DNA of 64,000 bases, from positions 806,001 through 870,000 of the forward strand of contig NZ_JAAONY010000002.1 of assembly GCF_011602085.1 (NCBI RefSeq). The letters are read 5' to 3'. Shown here one piece after another: positions 9,504 through 18,227 of this stretch (the first letter of the stretch is position 1; the number at the start of each line of letters is the position of its first letter). The DNA is from Pseudoteredinibacter isoporae (GTDB lineage: Bacteria; Pseudomonadota; Gammaproteobacteria; Pseudomonadales; Cellvibrionaceae). Position numbers and translations under genes: made by a program. The notes beneath the pieces are model-generated. The model searched no databases. It saw only the letters and a program-made list of their open reading frames with translations, and was not told the origin of the DNA.

Positions 9504-10220
9504 CTACAAACCCAAAACCTGTTTTACGAAAGGAATCGTTAACTTTCGCTGCTCAGCCAGAGAGGCGTTATCAAGGCGGTCCAGTATCTCGAAAAGCTCA
9601 GCAATATGTCTCGGCGCTCGATGAAGAATAAACTGAGCCACTTCATCGGACAGCTCCAAACCTCGCGCCTTGGCACGCAAGGTCAGCGCCTGTTGTTTTT
9701 CCGCGTCGCCCATCAATGGCACTTGAAAGCTTAAGCCCCAACTCAAACGCGATGCCAAATCAGGCAGATTAATGTTTAACTCGGTGGGGTTAGCATTGGC
9801 ACTGAACAGGATTTTACGGCCACTGTCTTTGCTGCGATTAAAGCAATTGAACAAGGCCTGCTCCCAATCTGCTTTACCCGCAATGTGTTGCAAACCATCC
9901 AGGCACAATAGATCAAAACCATCCATGCCTTCGAGCAGGGCATCCGGCGCAAAGCCAACCAGTTCCGAGAGAGGTAAATATTGCGCGCTCAATTGCTGTT
10001 GGTTGGCCAGGTGGCAGCTGGCTTGCAGCAAATGACTCAAACCACTTCCGCTGGCCCCCCACAGGAAAAATCCGTGCTCAGTCGGGCTTTGCATAAAGTG
10101 CTGCAGAGCGTGCACAGCCTGCGCCGCCGCCGAACCTTCTTGAGTGTAAAAGTTCTCAAAGGTGGCATCGTCCGCCAGGGCTACGCCCAGAGATAATTGT
10201 TGAGGTTGAGAATGTTCCAC
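9504..10220 (-). CDS. hda: DnaA regulatory inactivator Hda
   Basis: An AAA+ protein related to DnaA domain III that, with the sliding clamp, stimulates DnaA-ATP hydrolysis after initiation. The N-terminal clamp-binding motif QLSLG is present. A Walker A-like loop reads GASGSGLSH, the Walker B-like strand is LLCLDGLQHI, and the sensor region has SANANPTELNINLPDLASRLSWG, all typical. The start is uncertain: the frame opens with TTG at 10238, while a GTG at 10220 begins MEHSQPQQLSLG, closer to relatives. Neither has a strong ribosome site. It follows the DUF2066 gene on the same strand, as is common in this group. Confidence 0.92.
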   Translation of the reverse strand: MEHSQPQQLSLGVALADDATFENFYTQEGSAAAQAVHALQHFMQSPTEHGFFLWGASGSGLSHLLQASCHLANQQQLSAQYLPLSELVGFAPDALLEGMDGFDLLCLDGLQHIAGKADWEQALFNCFNRSKDSGRKILFSANANPTELNINLPDLASRLSWGLSFQVPLMGDAEKQQALTLRAKARGLELSDEVAQFILHRAPRHIAELFEILDRLDNASLAEQRKLTIPFVKQVLGL

Positions 10221-10329
10221 GGAGTTCTGAAATGGCAAAAATAAGCGCGAGCTTACCCTTTTGCTCTTTATGGAATCAAGCCCCCAACTGAAATCAGGGG
10301 CTCAAGATTGCCATCAAGATAACATTCGA

Positions 10330-11529
10330 TCAGGGCAATTGCGGGGGCTGCGGGGCCTGGGAAGCATCAATCGCCGTTGTTTCTGTATCGGATGCTTTTT
10401 CCATAACTCCATTTGGTAACCCGCCTTGCTCGTTCAAAGGTTCACCGTCAATGGGCACCAGGGGTTGCAATACATTGTTTTCAGGCTGCGGCAGCTGATA
10501 GTACATGACACCTTGTTGACGAGCTTCACCCACAGCGGAATTGGCCTGCAGGATTTTATCCAGCGCGATAGCATCAACCAGCTGCTGAAGCTGTCCGTCG
10601 ATAAACAAGCGTAAGCGCAGCTGCTCACCTAACACCAGTTCCGGCTCGGCATAACGTACCATGGCCAAACCATTCAGATAATCCAGCACTTTACGGTAAG
10701 ACTGGAAATCAGCAATGTTATCCAGCTGCATATAATAGGGTTTGCTCGCCAGCGGGCTGGCAACGATCGCATGCTGGCTTGCAAGGTAATCCGCAACCTG
10801 ATTCAGGCCGTTGGCGACAATTTCTTCCGGATTAGCGCCACGACCATCAAACAACTGAAGCTTGCCGCGATCCATCAACAACCAGGACGCCAACCATTGA
10901 CCGCTGCCGGTAATGCTCATTCGTCCTAGTAAGGACACATCACTCTGATAACGGCTCGAAGCCTGCTCCAGGCTCTGTTCATTCAGAGACCAGGCGGCCG
11001 CAGTCGGTAACGCCACGCGATCATCCAAATCCATCAACGGTAAAGCCAGTGGCAATCCACGATCTGTCTCTACGATTTTGGCGGCATTGAACAAGGTTTC
11101 CTGCTCATTCAGATTGAGCATCTGGCGCTGCTGGAAATCATCCTGCACCAGCCACAGCAAAACCTCGGGACGCTTATCAGGCCAAATGGGAAGTTCCAGT
11201 TTGCGCAGCAGCGTATCCACAGCCCCTTTCGCGTAATCCAGATTCAGCTGATAACCTTCATCGGCATTTTCATAACTGAATTGCTGAAGATATCGGTTCG
11301 CCTGCCGCGAAACCACACCAAGCTGAGAAGAATCCGGCAAATTATGGGAACCACTGACCTTCACCAATACCTTCAGCAGGCCCTCTGCGGCGAGCTTTTC
11401 GCGACGTTCAGGGGTCTGGTCCTCAACGTTAAAGCTGGCGCGATAAAGGTTTTCCACTTTTACCGCTTCAGCCCACTGAACCCCAGCAAACACCCACAGT
11501 GCAAACATCCAGGCGATTATTCTGCCCAC
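10330..11529 (-). CDS. DUF2066 domain exported protein
   Basis: An exported protein of unknown function (DUF2066), about 399 residues. From the GTG at 11529 it starts with a signal peptide (MGRIIAWMFALWVFAG ending WAEA), preceded by GGGGGAG. The frame remains open up to 11607, but those 26 codons are basic and unlike an export signal. Motifs such as LLKVLVKVSGSHNLPDSS and VLLWLVQDD fit the family. The C-terminus is Gln/Pro-rich and probably disordered. The gene is divergent from purM and upstream of hda, the usual neighbourhood in Pseudomonas relatives. Confidence 0.82.
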   Translation of the reverse strand: MGRIIAWMFALWVFAGVQWAEAVKVENLYRASFNVEDQTPERREKLAAEGLLKVLVKVSGSHNLPDSSQLGVVSRQANRYLQQFSYENADEGYQLNLDYAKGAVDTLLRKLELPIWPDKRPEVLLWLVQDDFQQRQMLNLNEQETLFNAAKIVETDRGLPLALPLMDLDDRVALPTAAAWSLNEQSLEQASSRYQSDVSLLGRMSITGSGQWLASWLLMDRGKLQLFDGRGANPEEIVANGLNQVADYLASQHAIVASPLASKPYYMQLDNIADFQSYRKVLDYLNGLAMVRYAEPELVLGEQLRLRLFIDGQLQQLVDAIALDKILQANSAVGEARQQGVMYYQLPQPENNVLQPLVPIDGEPLNEQGGLPNGVMEKASDTETTAIDASQAPQPPQLP

Positions 11530-11846
11530 AACTCCCCCAATACAATCAAATTCCGGTTTGGCTCGCCGTTTTCGGCCTATGGCCTTGTTGATACGAGCAA
11601 TGACCACAAAGTTCCAAAAAGGCCTGAAACTATAGCCTTGCTGGTATGAACTCGGGCTAAACCCGCCCCTTCCAACAGAAACTCACGGCAAGCAACGCTT
11701 CAATCCGGCCACATTGTAGCTTTGCCATAGCAGAATGGCAGCAATCACTAAAAGAAAATGCAAATTAGCCAATAAAACTAATGAGCTTGGCAGGCTTTCA
11801 AGCTAAAATACGCGCCCGTTTTTTAGACTACTTAAAGACCCAAACC

Positions 11847-12893
11847 ATGACAGATAAGCAGCCTTCCTTAAGTTACAAAGACGCCGGCGTAGATATCGAC
11901 GCAGGTAATGCTCTGGTTGATCGCATCAAACACGTTGCCAAGCGCACACGTCGCCCCGAGGTAATGGCCGGTTTGGGCGGTTTTGGCGCCCTTTGTGAGC
12001 TGCCAAGCGGTTACCGCGAGCCGGTACTGGTATCCGGCACGGACGGTGTTGGCACCAAGCTGCGTCTGGCGATGGATCTGGGTCAGCATGACACCATCGG
12101 AATTGACCTGGTCGCCATGTGCGTTAACGATCTGGTAGTGGCCGGTGCAGAACCTCTGTTCTTCCTGGACTATTACGCCACCGGTAAATTGAACGTCGAC
12201 GTCGCCGCTGCTGTGGTTGATGGCATTGGCACCGGCTGTGAACAAGCTGGCGCGGCTCTGGTAGGCGGTGAGACAGCTGAAATGCCGGGCATGTACGAAG
12301 GCGAAGATTACGACCTGGCCGGCTTCTGTGTCGGTGTGGCCGAGAAAAGCGAGTTGATCGACGGCAGTAAAGTTAGCGCTGGCGATACCTTGATCGGCCT
12401 GGCGTCAAGCGGTCCGCACTCGAACGGTTACTCCCTGATTCGTAAAATCATCGAGGTCTCCGGTGCCGATCTGCAACAGGATCTGGCCGGCGAACCTTTG
12501 GCAAAAGCCCTGATGGCCCCTACCCGCATCTACGTGAAGTCTCTGCTGAAGCTGATCAAGGAAAATCAAGTGAACGCCCTGTCCCACATTACAGGTGGCG
12601 GTTTGCTGGAAAACATTCCTCGTGTACTGCCTGAAAACTGCAAGGCCGTAATCGATGTAAAATCCTGGGACATGCCGGAAGTTTTCAACTGGCTGCAAAG
12701 CGCCGGTAACGTAGACGGTGTTGAGATGTACCGCACCTTCAACTGCGGTGTTGGCATGATCATCGCCGTTCCGGCCGACAAGGCGGACGCCGCCATTGAA
12801 CTGCTGAACACGGAAGGTGAAGACGCCTTTATCGTGGGCCAGATTGCAGAAGCAGCGGCTGACGAAGAACAGGTTGAGCTGCAAGGTCTGTAA
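11847..12893 (+). CDS. purM: Phosphoribosylformylglycinamidine cyclo-ligase
   Basis: AIR synthetase: ATP-dependent ring closure of FGAM to aminoimidazole ribonucleotide, the fifth step of purine synthesis, in the cytoplasm. Diagnostic segments are [67 protein letters not shown] and [17 protein letters not shown]. Length 348, normal for the family. I chose the ATG at 11847 ([14 protein letters not shown]); the frame extends to an ATG at 11781, but that extension has no family similarity. purN follows after 8 bases. Confidence 0.97.
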   Translation: MTDKQPSLSYKDAGVDIDAGNALVDRIKHVAKRTRRPEVMAGLGGFGALCELPSGYREPVLVSGTDGVGTKLRLAMDLGQHDTIGIDLVAMCVNDLVVAGAEPLFFLDYYATGKLNVDVAAAVVDGIGTGCEQAGAALVGGETAEMPGMYEGEDYDLAGFCVGVAEKSELIDGSKVSAGDTLIGLASSGPHSNGYSLIRKIIEVSGADLQQDLAGEPLAKALMAPTRIYVKSLLKLIKENQVNALSHITGGGLLENIPRVLPENCKAVIDVKSWDMPEVFNWLQSAGNVDGVEMYRTFNCGVGMIIAVPADKADAAIELLNTEGEDAFIVGQIAEAAADEEQVELQGL

Positions 12894-12901
12894 TTCCCGG
12901 T

Positions 12902-13573
12902 ATGGACACCACATCCCAAGCTCGCATTGTTGTACTGATTTCCGGAAGTGGCAGTAATCTCCAGGCGATGATTGACTGCCAGCAAAGCGGCGAACTGGGC
13001 GGCGACATTGTTGCCGTCATCAGTAACCGTCCCGGGGCAAAAGGCCTGGAGCGAGCCACCAAGGCCGGCATTGAAGCCCAATGTCTGGACCACAAAGCCT
13101 TTGCCGATCGCGAAAGCTTTGACCAGGCCCTACAAGCCCAGATCGACCAGTTCCAACCGGATCTGGTGGTTCTGGCCGGCTTTATGCGTATTCTGACCCC
13201 GACCTTCACCGAGCATTACCTCGGGCGCATGATCAATATTCACCCATCCCTGCTGCCTAAACACCAGGGCCTGAACACCCATCAACGCGCTATCGACGCC
13301 GGGGACGCCCAACACGGCGCCACCGTGCACTTTGTGACCGCCGAGCTGGATGGCGGCCCGGGTATCGTTCAAGTAGCGGTCGATATTGAAGCCAAAGACA
13401 CCTCAGAGACACTCGCCCAGCGCGTACAATACCAGGAACACTACATGTTCCCATTGGCGGTACAGTGGTTTTGCCAGGGTCGCTTAAGACTGCATAAAGA
13501 CGGTAATAATCATGTTAGCCTTTTTGATGGTGAACCTTTGCCTGTAAGTGGTCGTCTAATAAAGGCCCGATAA
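12902..13573 (+). CDS. purN: Phosphoribosylglycinamide formyltransferase
   Basis: GAR transformylase: moves a formyl group from 10-formyltetrahydrofolate to GAR, the third step of purine synthesis. The N-terminal phosphate loop ISGSGSNLQAMID and the catalytic set NIHPSLLP (Asn, His) and ELDGGP (Asp) are all intact. Length 223. It is translated 8 bases after purM, so the pair is an operon. Its stop codon lies in the loop of a terminator hairpin. Confidence 0.97.
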   Translation: MDTTSQARIVVLISGSGSNLQAMIDCQQSGELGGDIVAVISNRPGAKGLERATKAGIEAQCLDHKAFADRESFDQALQAQIDQFQPDLVVLAGFMRILTPTFTEHYLGRMINIHPSLLPKHQGLNTHQRAIDAGDAQHGATVHFVTAELDGGPGIVQVAVDIEAKDTSETLAQRVQYQEHYMFPLAVQWFCQGRLRLHKDGNNHVSLFDGEPLPVSGRLIKAR

Positions 13574-13586
13574 CACGGGCCCTTTT
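13561..13586 (+). terminator. Intrinsic terminator overlapping the purN stop
   Basis: GGCCCG pairs with CGGGCC around a short loop that contains the purN TAA, followed by CTTTT. The T tract is short, so readthrough into the next gene is possible. Confidence 0.65.
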
Positions 13587-13613
13587 GACCATAGCCAAGG
13601 TAAACTCTGATTT

Positions 13614-14498
13614 ATGTTAAAAACTCTGCGCCCTCTGCTGCACAAAACCAGTTCTATTCTGGCCAGCTGCTTGTTGGCCGCTGGGGTATTCGCACAAGAA
13701 CAAGAAGAACAGGCACTCGCCACGGAAACCCTGCACGCTGCCATTCAACCCGCAAGCCAAGTCACCGAAATTGATCAGCAATTACCCAAGCCCTTTCACG
13801 CGACTTATAAAGCCAAGTTTTCCGGCTTTACCATTGAAGCAACACGCGAACTGGGTACCCATCCAAACGGCGAGCAGGAATTGATTTTCAGTGCATCGAC
13901 CTGGCTGGCCAAGCTGCGGGAAAGCTCGCGCTTTAATTGGTCAGGCGGTCAACTGGTTCCCAGCCAATACCAATACCACCGCGAAGGCCTGGGCCGAAGT
14001 CGAGATGCGGTACTGGAATTTGATTGGGAAAAACACAAAGTGGTAAACAATGTGCAGGACAAACCCTGGCGCATGGACATTCCCGATGGTGCGTTGGATA
14101 AATTAAGCTATCAATTGCAATTGCGCAGCGATCTGCTGAATGGCAAACAGACTCTGCAATACAACATTGCCGATGGCGGCCGCCTGAAAACCTATTTGTT
14201 TGAAATGGTCGGCGAAGAACTACTGGAAACCCGCCTGGGAAAACTGGCCACGGTTAAAATCAAAAAAGTTCGCGCCACCGGCAAAAAGCGCGTGACCTAT
14301 ATCTGGATGGCCAAACATTGGGATTACCTGCTGGTCAAGCTTCAGCAAACCGAAGAAGATGGCAAGACTTATGCGATCGACCTGCTGCGAGCAGAAGTTG
14401 ATGGCAAAACCGTAACTCCTCGTTTAGGGCAACGCCGCGAGTTATTACCGACCCAACTGCCCATTGTCGAGCCCGGGCTGAATAGCCTCGGCCAATAA
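13614..14498 (+). CDS. DUF3108 family exported protein
   Basis: A 294-residue exported protein of unknown function. A signal peptide (SSILASCLLAAGVFAQ) is followed by a low-complexity acidic stretch and then the DUF3108 domain: PKPFHATYKAKFSGFTIEA, WSGGQLVPSQYQYHREGLG, and repeated beta-strand patterns such as YNIADGGRLKTYLFEMVGEE. The fold is probably a periplasmic beta structure. The position after purN is typical of Pseudomonas relatives. slyD follows 17 bases after its stop. Confidence 0.87.
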   Translation: MLKTLRPLLHKTSSILASCLLAAGVFAQEQEEQALATETLHAAIQPASQVTEIDQQLPKPFHATYKAKFSGFTIEATRELGTHPNGEQELIFSASTWLAKLRESSRFNWSGGQLVPSQYQYHREGLGRSRDAVLEFDWEKHKVVNNVQDKPWRMDIPDGALDKLSYQLQLRSDLLNGKQTLQYNIADGGRLKTYLFEMVGEELLETRLGKLATVKIKKVRATGKKRVTYIWMAKHWDYLLVKLQQTEEDGKTYAIDLLRAEVDGKTVTPRLGQRRELLPTQLPIVEPGLNSLGQ

Positions 14499-14515
14499 TT
14501 TACCCAGAGGACATT

Positions 14516-14998
14516 ATGGAACTTAAAAACGAATTGGTGGGTATCATCCACTACACCCTTCGCGATGACAAAGGCGAAACCATCGACACTTCCGAAGGTG
14601 AAGCACCATTGGAATACCTGCACGGCTTTCAAAATATTGTGCCTGGTCTCGAAGATGCTTTGAGTGGCAAAAAAGTGGGCGACAACTTTAAAGTGAGCGT
14701 AGAGCCCGAGCAAGGTTATGGTGAACTGGACCCAACTCTCGTACAAGAGTTGCCAAAAGACATGTTCCAGGGTGTCGATCAGGTAGAAGTGGGCATGGCT
14801 TTCCACGCCGAAACTCAAAATGGCATGCAGACCGTTGAGGTCATTGAAGTTGACGAAGATACCGTCACCATCGATGGCAATCATCCACTGGCTGGCCAGA
14901 CTTTAAACTTCGACATTGAAGTTGTTGGGATTCGCGAAGCTACGCCCGATGAGCTGGAGCACGGTCATGTGCACAGTGGAGAAGATGGCGCTCACTGA
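14516..14998 (+). CDS. slyD: SlyD-like FKBP peptidyl-prolyl isomerase
   Basis: A cytoplasmic folding helper with an FKBP domain split by an insert-in-flap chaperone domain. LEYLHGFQNIVPGLEDALSGKKVGD, VEPEQGYGELDPTLVQELPKD and DGNHPLAGQTLNFDIEVVGIREAT are classic SlyD/FkpB-type segments. The C-terminus has only a short His-containing tail (HGHVHSGEDGAH), much less than the metal-binding tail of E. coli SlyD, so a strong nickel role is doubtful. AGAGGA precedes the ATG. A perfect terminator follows. Confidence 0.93.
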   Translation: MELKNELVGIIHYTLRDDKGETIDTSEGEAPLEYLHGFQNIVPGLEDALSGKKVGDNFKVSVEPEQGYGELDPTLVQELPKDMFQGVDQVEVGMAFHAETQNGMQTVEVIEVDEDTVTIDGNHPLAGQTLNFDIEVVGIREATPDELEHGHVHSGEDGAH

Positions 14999-15011
14999 TC
15001 TGCGCCACCAA

Positions 15012-15036
15012 AGTCAGAGCCCCCTGGGCTCTGACT
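15012..15036 (+). terminator. Intrinsic terminator after slyD
   Basis: A perfect 11-base stem (AGTCAGAGCCC with GGGCTCTGACT) closes a 3-base loop and is followed by a T-rich stretch (CGTTGTTTTCTTTC). Confidence 0.88.
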
Positions 15037-15111
15037 CGTTGTTTTCTTTCTTCTCTACGTCAGCTTTATCCATTCGCCTTATTATCTTACTCTGTGTTCA
15101 CCACGCCCTTA

Positions 15112-15330
15112 CTAAAGACTTTCCATCAGCTGCAAACCGTTAATCATTTCCGCCAGAGCGTTACCAGAGAAATCTCGTGCTCGGCGTATGGAGGCTTTAA
15201 ATTCAACCTCCGATAAGCGTTCAGCATATTGAATAGAATCATCATTGCGCAGCTTTTTGGAAGGTTCGCTTTTTATCCAAAGCTCGACAACAACTTGAAT
15301 GCCCCACCTCTCAACGCAGGCTTCATACTC
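15112..15330 (-). pseudogene. Probable remnant of a gene, C-terminal part only
   Basis: Between slyD and the next gene, the minus strand has a 72-codon open frame with protein-like composition: CVERWGIQVVVELWIK near one end, then QYAERLSEVEFKASIRRA and a helical ending. It has no ATG, GTG or TTG before the last dozen codons, and a TGA stops the frame at 15331-15333. All frames upstream contain stops, so it looks like the tail of a decayed gene. I do not recognise the family. Confidence 0.35.
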
Positions 15331-15436
15331 TCAAACGGGTTCTGCCGAGACTTTACTCAAAGAAGAAAGCTGTTTATATTCCGAGGCTCAATCGCGTAGT
15401 TCTGATTTAAAAAGGACAATTAGGAGACCTCACTCG

Positions 15437-15976
15437 ATGCCCGCCCCCAAAAACCCTATGCTGATTTTCGTCTGCATCTGCAGCTTGTGGATCACAAATG
15501 TCAGTGCTGAACCGAACCTGAAGGAAACACAGAACTACATTATCGAGAAAACCGATACCAGTTGGAAAAAAAAGCGCAGCGGGTTATTGATCCAACAGCT
15601 GGTCAGTTTCAAGGACGATTGTCAGATGGAGATACTGCATCGATTCACTTCACTGAAAAAACCCGATGTTGTTTTCGCCGATGAGGTGGCACGAGTACCG
15701 ACCAAGCACATCTACAAGATATTGGAATATGGCAATCAAGGCTTGGCCCTACGCGTCAAGGGAGATGGCGTTACCCGGCAAAACACTTATTACCCCGCGC
15801 ATCGTGAGCACAAAAACCACTGCGGGGATTCCGAGAAAGCCTGTCCTGGCCCCACCTGGACACGGGAAAAGACCAGCTTACGGGTGATATCCCCGGCCGA
15901 TCACTATAATGAAAAGCTGATAAAAGCATTGCGTCACCTGAAAAAGCTGTGCCCTGGAGAAGAAGAGCTATTCTAG
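15437..15976 (+). CDS. Secreted protein of unknown function, four cysteines in mature part
   Basis: A 179-residue protein with a clear signal peptide (PMLIFVCICSLWITNVSA) and a mature part with exactly four Cys (in DDC, NHC, KAC and KLC), which could form two disulfides in the periplasm. It is basic and has no motif I recognise. I chose the ATG at 15437 because AGGAGA lies 9 bases upstream and the signal peptide begins there. The frame is open to 15299 but that extension would bury the signal. A terminator hairpin follows. Confidence 0.7.
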   Translation: MPAPKNPMLIFVCICSLWITNVSAEPNLKETQNYIIEKTDTSWKKKRSGLLIQQLVSFKDDCQMEILHRFTSLKKPDVVFADEVARVPTKHIYKILEYGNQGLALRVKGDGVTRQNTYYPAHREHKNHCGDSEKACPGPTWTREKTSLRVISPADHYNEKLIKALRHLKKLCPGEEELF

Positions 15977-15982
15977 TGTTAC

Positions 15983-16006
15983 TGAGGCGGCTGCAATTCC
16001 GCCTCA
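15983..16006 (+). terminator. Terminator hairpin after the secreted orphan
   Basis: TGAGGCGG pairs perfectly with CCGCCTCA across an 8-base loop, followed by AGCCTTTCATTTC. Confidence 0.65.
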
Positions 16007-16098
16007 AGCCTTTCATTTCAAGAGTGAAGAACGTTCCGGTTATTCATCAACGCTCTCCAATGTCCTTCAAACCAAACGGTCATTAAATGAATAAACTC

Positions 16099-16872
16099 CT
16101 AAGTGAGCATTCGATTGAAACCGTCGTAACTGAGCACCCCTGAATCAGCCCCCTTACCTGAAAAGCTTTGAAGCTGGCGATAAGACTCCAAAAACGTCCC
16201 CGGCCCATAACTCAAGCGTTTCACACCCGCTTCAAAAAAGTCTTTCGTTTCCAGCTCAAGTGAAGGCAACATAATGTTGAGCGGTAATGCACTGGAAGAA
16301 AGCAGCACCTTGATGTCTTCAAGATCAAGCAAACCCGGCACAAAAGCGGAGTCGGCACCAGCGCTGGCATAACGTGCAATGCGCTGCTGAGTTTCCTGTA
16401 ATTGGTGGGCTTCAGGCACCAATGATTGTAAATACACATCAGTGCGTGCGTTGATAAACATCTGGTCCGGCCCAAGGGTTTCGCGAATAGCTTCCAGTTT
16501 GGTCGAAAAAAGATCCGGGCTGTCCTGACCATCTTCGATATTAATTCCTGCTACCCCAAGCTTAACAAGCTCGACAAGCAAGTCGACCACTTGCTCTGGC
16601 TGATCGCTATACCCGGCTTCGATATCGATACTGACGGGCACAACCGCGATTCGCATGATGTTCTCTACCGAACGCAACAACTGCTCCACAGGCAGCGCAC
16701 CGCCATCCGGATAGCCATTGGCCCAGGCTAAAGACGCACTGCTTGTGGCAATCGCGTTTGCGCCGCCATGCTGGACCAGCACGGCGCTGGCACAATCCCA
16801 GACATTAGACAGCACAAGACCGTCGGACCTCTTATGAAGCTTTCGAAAAATTTCAACGTTTTCCTGATTCAT
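16099..16872 (-). CDS. Isocitrate lyase/PEP mutase family protein
   Basis: A cytoplasmic alpha/beta-barrel enzyme of the isocitrate lyase/phosphoenolpyruvate mutase superfamily. SNVWDCASAVLV, ATSSASLAWANGYPDG, VPVSIDIEAGY and AGINIEDGQ form the Mg-binding and substrate pocket seen in family members. Length 257 from the ATG at 16872, which follows AGGAGA. The exact reaction (C-C or P-C bond lyase, oxaloacetate-like hydrolase) cannot be told from sequence alone. It lies downstream of tpm on the same strand, 121 bases away, and may be cotranscribed with it. Confidence 0.85.
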   Translation of the reverse strand: MNQENVEIFRKLHKRSDGLVLSNVWDCASAVLVQHGGANAIATSSASLAWANGYPDGGALPVEQLLRSVENIMRIAVVPVSIDIEAGYSDQPEQVVDLLVELVKLGVAGINIEDGQDSPDLFSTKLEAIRETLGPDQMFINARTDVYLQSLVPEAHQLQETQQRIARYASAGADSAFVPGLLDLEDIKVLLSSSALPLNIMLPSLELETKDFFEAGVKRLSYGPGTFLESYRQLQSFSGKGADSGVLSYDGFNRMLT

Positions 16873-16993
16873 AGTCTCTCCTGACACTCATAAATGAATA
16901 ACCCATGGTGTCAGCCAACGATCAGACTGTCTGGCGGAATTCGGAAGTGAACGTTAAAAGCACCAAACCGGCATCAGCACTTTTGCCCCCGTG

Positions 16994-17629
16994 TCACGAT
17001 TGCAAAAGCCAGATAAGCTCTTGGGCGTCCACACCGTCTTTAAAGTTTTCAATCAAACGCGAGTGCGGTAAGCACTGAACCTCATGACTTGCTCCATAAA
17101 GCGTGTACATTTCATCGCTGTCTATCGAGAAAGGTGGCCCCTCCATCAGCGATGGGTCGTATTCATAGACCACTACAAGCTGGGTGGCCGAATTGCTGAG
17201 GGCATTTAGATGTTGGCTATAAGCCTTCCGCATTTTCGGCGGCAAGGCAATCAAGGCCGCTCGGTCATAGATTGCGTCCACCTTCCCCAATGGTTCTCTT
17301 TGCAAGCTAAAAATATCACCCACAAAAATATCAATGTTCTGACTGTGATAGCATTTCACTTCGCCCATGTCTTTCACTTTCGCGCTTAAACCGAGGAATT
17401 CAAACAGCTCGATAACCGCCCCCTCATTCAACTCAGCACCGCACACTTGATAACCCTGGTCCAGCAACCAGCCGATATCTTTGGTTTTTCCACAAAGCGG
17501 TACAAAAACCCGATCTCCGCTTTTCAGATTCAAGTGATGGATATGTTTTATCAGAACTGGATCGACATCCGCCTGGTGAAAGCCGATATTTCTGTCTTTC
17601 CAAACCTGATGCCAAAATGCTGCGTCCAT
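16994..17629 (-). CDS. tpm: Thiopurine S-methyltransferase family protein
   Basis: An S-adenosylmethionine-dependent methyltransferase of the TPMT family. In bacteria the family methylates selenium, tellurium and thiol compounds. Motifs include FWHQVWKDRNIGFHQ, RVFVPLCGKTKDIGWL (SAM loop), GAELNEGAV and AIYDRAALIALPP. Length 211, close to the usual 216-218. A MerR-type promoter lies directly upstream and a MerR gene is divergent, so the gene is probably induced by the MerR protein. Confidence 0.92.
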   Translation of the reverse strand: MDAAFWHQVWKDRNIGFHQADVDPVLIKHIHHLNLKSGDRVFVPLCGKTKDIGWLLDQGYQVCGAELNEGAVIELFEFLGLSAKVKDMGEVKCYHSQNIDIFVGDIFSLQREPLGKVDAIYDRAALIALPPKMRKAYSQHLNALSNSATQLVVVYEYDPSLMEGPPFSIDSDEMYTLYGASHEVQCLPHSRLIENFKDGVDAQELIWLLQS

Positions 17630-17682
17630 AGAAGTCTCCTGTTAGTATTTCAAAGGCCTTGTATTCACCCTATGTCCAAGGC

Positions 17683-17713
17683 AGCTTAAAGGTTCAAGTC
17701 GACTTGAGGTCAA
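17683..17713 (-). promoter_or_regulatory. MerR-type promoter and SoxR-box-like operator driving tpm
   Basis: Read on the minus strand, a -35 TTGACC (17708-17713) and a weak -10 TAAGCT (17683-17688) are separated by 19 bases, the over-long spacer typical of MerR-activated promoters. The spacer contains a perfect 14-base palindrome TCAAGTCGACTTGA (17694-17707), close to the known SoxR box CCTCAAGTTAACTTGAGG. The promoter faces tpm, about 55 bases from its start, and lies 7-37 bases before the divergent MerR gene, so the regulator probably also represses itself. Confidence 0.7.
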
Positions 17714-17719
17714 GCAGAA

Positions 17720-18136
17720 ATGAGCACTGATTTTCTGAGCATTGGTGAGGTATCAAAGCGTACCGGTATTGCCGCCTCTGCTCTGCGATACTATGAAGAA
17801 CGCGGATTAATTACACCGGTGGGACGGCAAGCCCAGAAACGCCTGTATCATCCAACGGTTACCGAACGTCTGGCTTTGATCACCCTGGGACAGAATGCGG
17901 GGTTCAGTCTGGACGATATTGCCGAGGTACTCACCAGCACTGGCTTTGAACTGGATAGAGCGCAGTTAACTGAAAAGGCCAATGAATTGGAACAACAAAT
18001 CCAACGCCTGACGGTCATGCGCGATGGGCTATTGCACGCGGCGAAATGCACTGCGCCCAGTCATGCCGAGTGCCCAAGTTTTCAGAAGCTATTGAGAATT
18101 ACCCAGAAAAAGAAAATCCAGGCGTCGCAGAAATAA
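17720..18136 (+). CDS. MerR family regulator
   Basis: A 138-residue MerR-type regulator. The winged helix is LSIGEVSKRTGIAASALRYYEERGLI, followed by the long dimerisation helix (ELEQQIQRLTVMRDGLL). The C-terminus has KCTAPSHAECPSF, two Cys eight residues apart, rather than the four-Cys cluster of SoxR. It could sense a thiol-reactive or metal ligand, but not as a standard [2Fe-2S] SoxR. The divergent tpm promoter carries a fitting operator, so it is likely the tpm activator. It starts at an ATG 13 bases from that palindrome. Confidence 0.9.
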   Translation: MSTDFLSIGEVSKRTGIAASALRYYEERGLITPVGRQAQKRLYHPTVTERLALITLGQNAGFSLDDIAEVLTSTGFELDRAQLTEKANELEQQIQRLTVMRDGLLHAAKCTAPSHAECPSFQKLLRITQKKKIQASQK

Positions 18137-18184
18137 ACCGAAGGGAAGGAAAGAAAAGTAGGGAAGAAAAACCCAAAAATAAGC

Positions 18185-18220
18185 AAAAAAGAAACCGGGC
18201 AAATGCCCGGTTTCTTTTTT
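18185..18220. terminator. Bidirectional terminator between merR and the BNR gene
   Basis: GAAACCGGGC pairs with GCCCGGTTTC across a 4-base AAAT loop, with A and T tracts on both sides. It can serve the plus-strand MerR gene and the minus-strand gene that ends at 18228. Confidence 0.92.
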
Positions 18221-18227
18221 AGACACC

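Noticed and set aside
11787-11809. Possible purM promoter TTGGCA / TAAAAT
   Set aside because: The spacing is only 11 bases, too short for a usual promoter.
11781-11846. Upstream ATG giving a longer PurM
   Set aside because: The 22 extra residues have no PurM similarity; the downstream ATG begins the normal family sequence.
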